Shown here: one piece after another, positions 5,002 to 5,530 of the stretch
Layout of the letters: the number at the start of each line of letters is the position of its first letter
Numbering within the stretch: position 1 is the first letter of the stretch
Source of the DNA: DRYM01 sp964526225
Lineage (GTDB): Archaea > Thermoproteota > Thermoprotei_A > EX4484-217-1
Length of the DNA stretch: 5,530 bases
NCBI GenBank assembly: GCA_964526225.1
Contig: CAZGLL010000048.1
Coordinates: forward strand, 1-5,530
Direction of reading: 5' to 3'
Notes under the pieces: model-generated
What the model saw: only the letters and a program-made list of their open reading frames with translations
Told to the model about the DNA's origin: nothing
The model's database searches: none
Translations under genes and position numbers: made by a program

Positions 5002-5530
5002 CAATAACACCCTCACTACTTTCAACACTTAAAACATTCAAACCCATAGATTTAAGAAGAGCAATAAGAGACTCTCTAGTCGCATAAGTTGCCCTACCAG
5101 TTTGATGAGGAGAAGAAAGAACAATAGAAACCCTATTCTCAGAATTTCTAACAGAAACTTTCGAATCCCAAAAATACGACTGAAGAATACTATCCAATAA
5201 ACCAACGCTCCCCTTACCGAATTTAGCTTTCAAAACAGAACCATACCATGAAGAAGTCTTCCTCATTTCAGAAACAACCCTTTCAAAATCATCACCACCT
5301 AACCTGTCAAGAACACTGTAGAAAACCCTTGCGGGAACAAAGTATCCACCAAGCCTCTTAACCTCCTCAAGAACCTCAATCTCCCTAACAACACTTTTCA
5401 AACTACCCCTAAGCCTAAACACCTTAATAGCATCCCTAATGATCTCTTCAACAACAACTCTAAGAGAAGAACCCTCACTAGAAGCAACCCTAACAAGCTC
5501 ATCAAGCAACTCCTCAGATATCGGAATAAG
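4982..5530 (-). CDS. Ribbon-helix-helix DNA-binding protein (upstream of pair, 5'-truncated)
   Basis: The frame stays open to the right edge, so the start is outside the window; 182 residues are visible. The codons from 5530 to 5510 read LIPISEE. With the following LLDELVRVASSEGSSLRVVVEEIIRDAIKVF they complete an RHH domain: strand, helix A, a turn at SEGSS, and helix B. The TTG at 5509 would cut off the DNA-contacting strand and is therefore an unlikely start. Next comes a helical region (SLKSVVREIEVLEEVKRLGGYFVPARVF), a middle part with DSILQSYFWDSK, and a C-terminal strand-helix-strand (RVSIVLSS, ESLIALLKSMGLNV, GVIVVEAEF). The order of parts matches the downstream gene, suggesting an old duplication, although identity is low. 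The two overlap and are surely cotranscribed. The coding strand is unusually G-rich and C-poor. It is likely a transcription regulator, perhaps acting with its partner as a heterodimer; function is inferred from fold only. Confidence 0.68.
   Translation of the reverse strand, partial: LIPISEELLDELVRVASSEGSSLRVVVEEIIRDAIKVFRLRGSLKSVVREIEVLEEVKRLGGYFVPARVFYSVLDRLGGDDFERVVSEMRKTSSWYGSVLKAKFGKGSVGLLDSILQSYFWDSKVSVRNSENRVSIVLSSPHQTGRATYATRESLIALLKSMGLNVLSVESSEGVIVVEAEF
5008..5014 (-). promoter_or_regulatory. Shine-Dalgarno site favouring the TTG 5001 start
   Basis: The minus strand reads GAGGGTG, then TTATTG, then TTG at 5001. The spacing of 6 bases is good for initiation and lies inside the end of the upstream RHH gene, which implies coupled translation. 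The GTG at 5028 was not chosen because it places a hydrophobic stretch before the basic strand. Confidence 0.5.

Noticed and set aside
5026..5028. GTG as the start of the downstream RHH gene
   Set aside because: Not excluded, but it adds a hydrophobic stretch before the basic strand and a longer overlap, while TTG at 5001 has a well-spaced GAGGGTG.
5103..5108. TGATGA on the plus strand as box C of a second C/D sRNA
   Set aside because: No D' or D box follows at the required spacing, and the site lies inside the RHH coding region.
5507..5509. TTG as the start of the upstream RHH gene
   Set aside because: The frame continues to the edge and the preceding codons (LIPISEE) supply the first strand of the RHH fold, so the start lies outside the window.
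4492..5530. Toxin-antitoxin module
   Set aside because: Both proteins carry RHH domains and are long; no toxin-like gene (PIN, RelE, MazF, HEPN) is visible next to them.

Overview
The window looks like chromosomal DNA of a thermophilic archaeon, probably from the TACK/Thermoproteota side of the tree. The evidence is AT-rich DNA with AGA/AGG arginine and ATA isoleucine codons, a TATA-type promoter in a very short intergenic gap, two proteins with prepilin-peptidase (class III) signal peptides of the archaeal KG|VSQV type, and an apparent C/D box guide sRNA. I cannot name the genus. Gene density is high: there is no gene-free stretch longer than 84 bases.

Layout from left to right. (1) The 3' part of a 2-oxoacid dehydrogenase E2 (lipoamide acyltransferase) gene runs off the left edge. 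Its catalytic domain is fused in frame, through an Ala/Pro/Lys-rich linker, to a complete AhpD/carboxymuconolactone-decarboxylase-like domain with a CxxCxxxH redox motif. (2) The 84-base convergent gap after it holds a well-formed C/D box sRNA candidate. One of its guides matches the D-arm consensus of tRNAs. (3) On the minus strand lies a spore-photoproduct-lyase-like radical SAM enzyme with an additional C-terminal cysteine cluster. (4) A 45-base divergent gap with a symmetric TATA element separates it from a plus-strand pair of surface-protein genes: a small pilin-like protein and a 598-residue protein with the same processing site and a very large, probably extracellular, beta-rich region. 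These two overlap by 26 bases. (5) Converging on them with only 7 bases between are two overlapping minus-strand genes for ribbon-helix-helix DNA-binding proteins of similar architecture. The upstream one is cut by the right edge.

How the parts may work together. The E2-AhpD fusion would physically join two partners that in Mycobacterium tuberculosis are separate proteins of one NADH-lipoamide-driven peroxide defence. The pilin-like pair is probably cotranscribed and translationally coupled, and exported and assembled by machinery not present here. The two RHH proteins may form a hetero- or homodimeric regulator pair, and the neighbouring surface genes are natural but unproven targets. The most unusual items are the E2-AhpD fusion and the unannotated-type C/D sRNA with its possible tRNA target.
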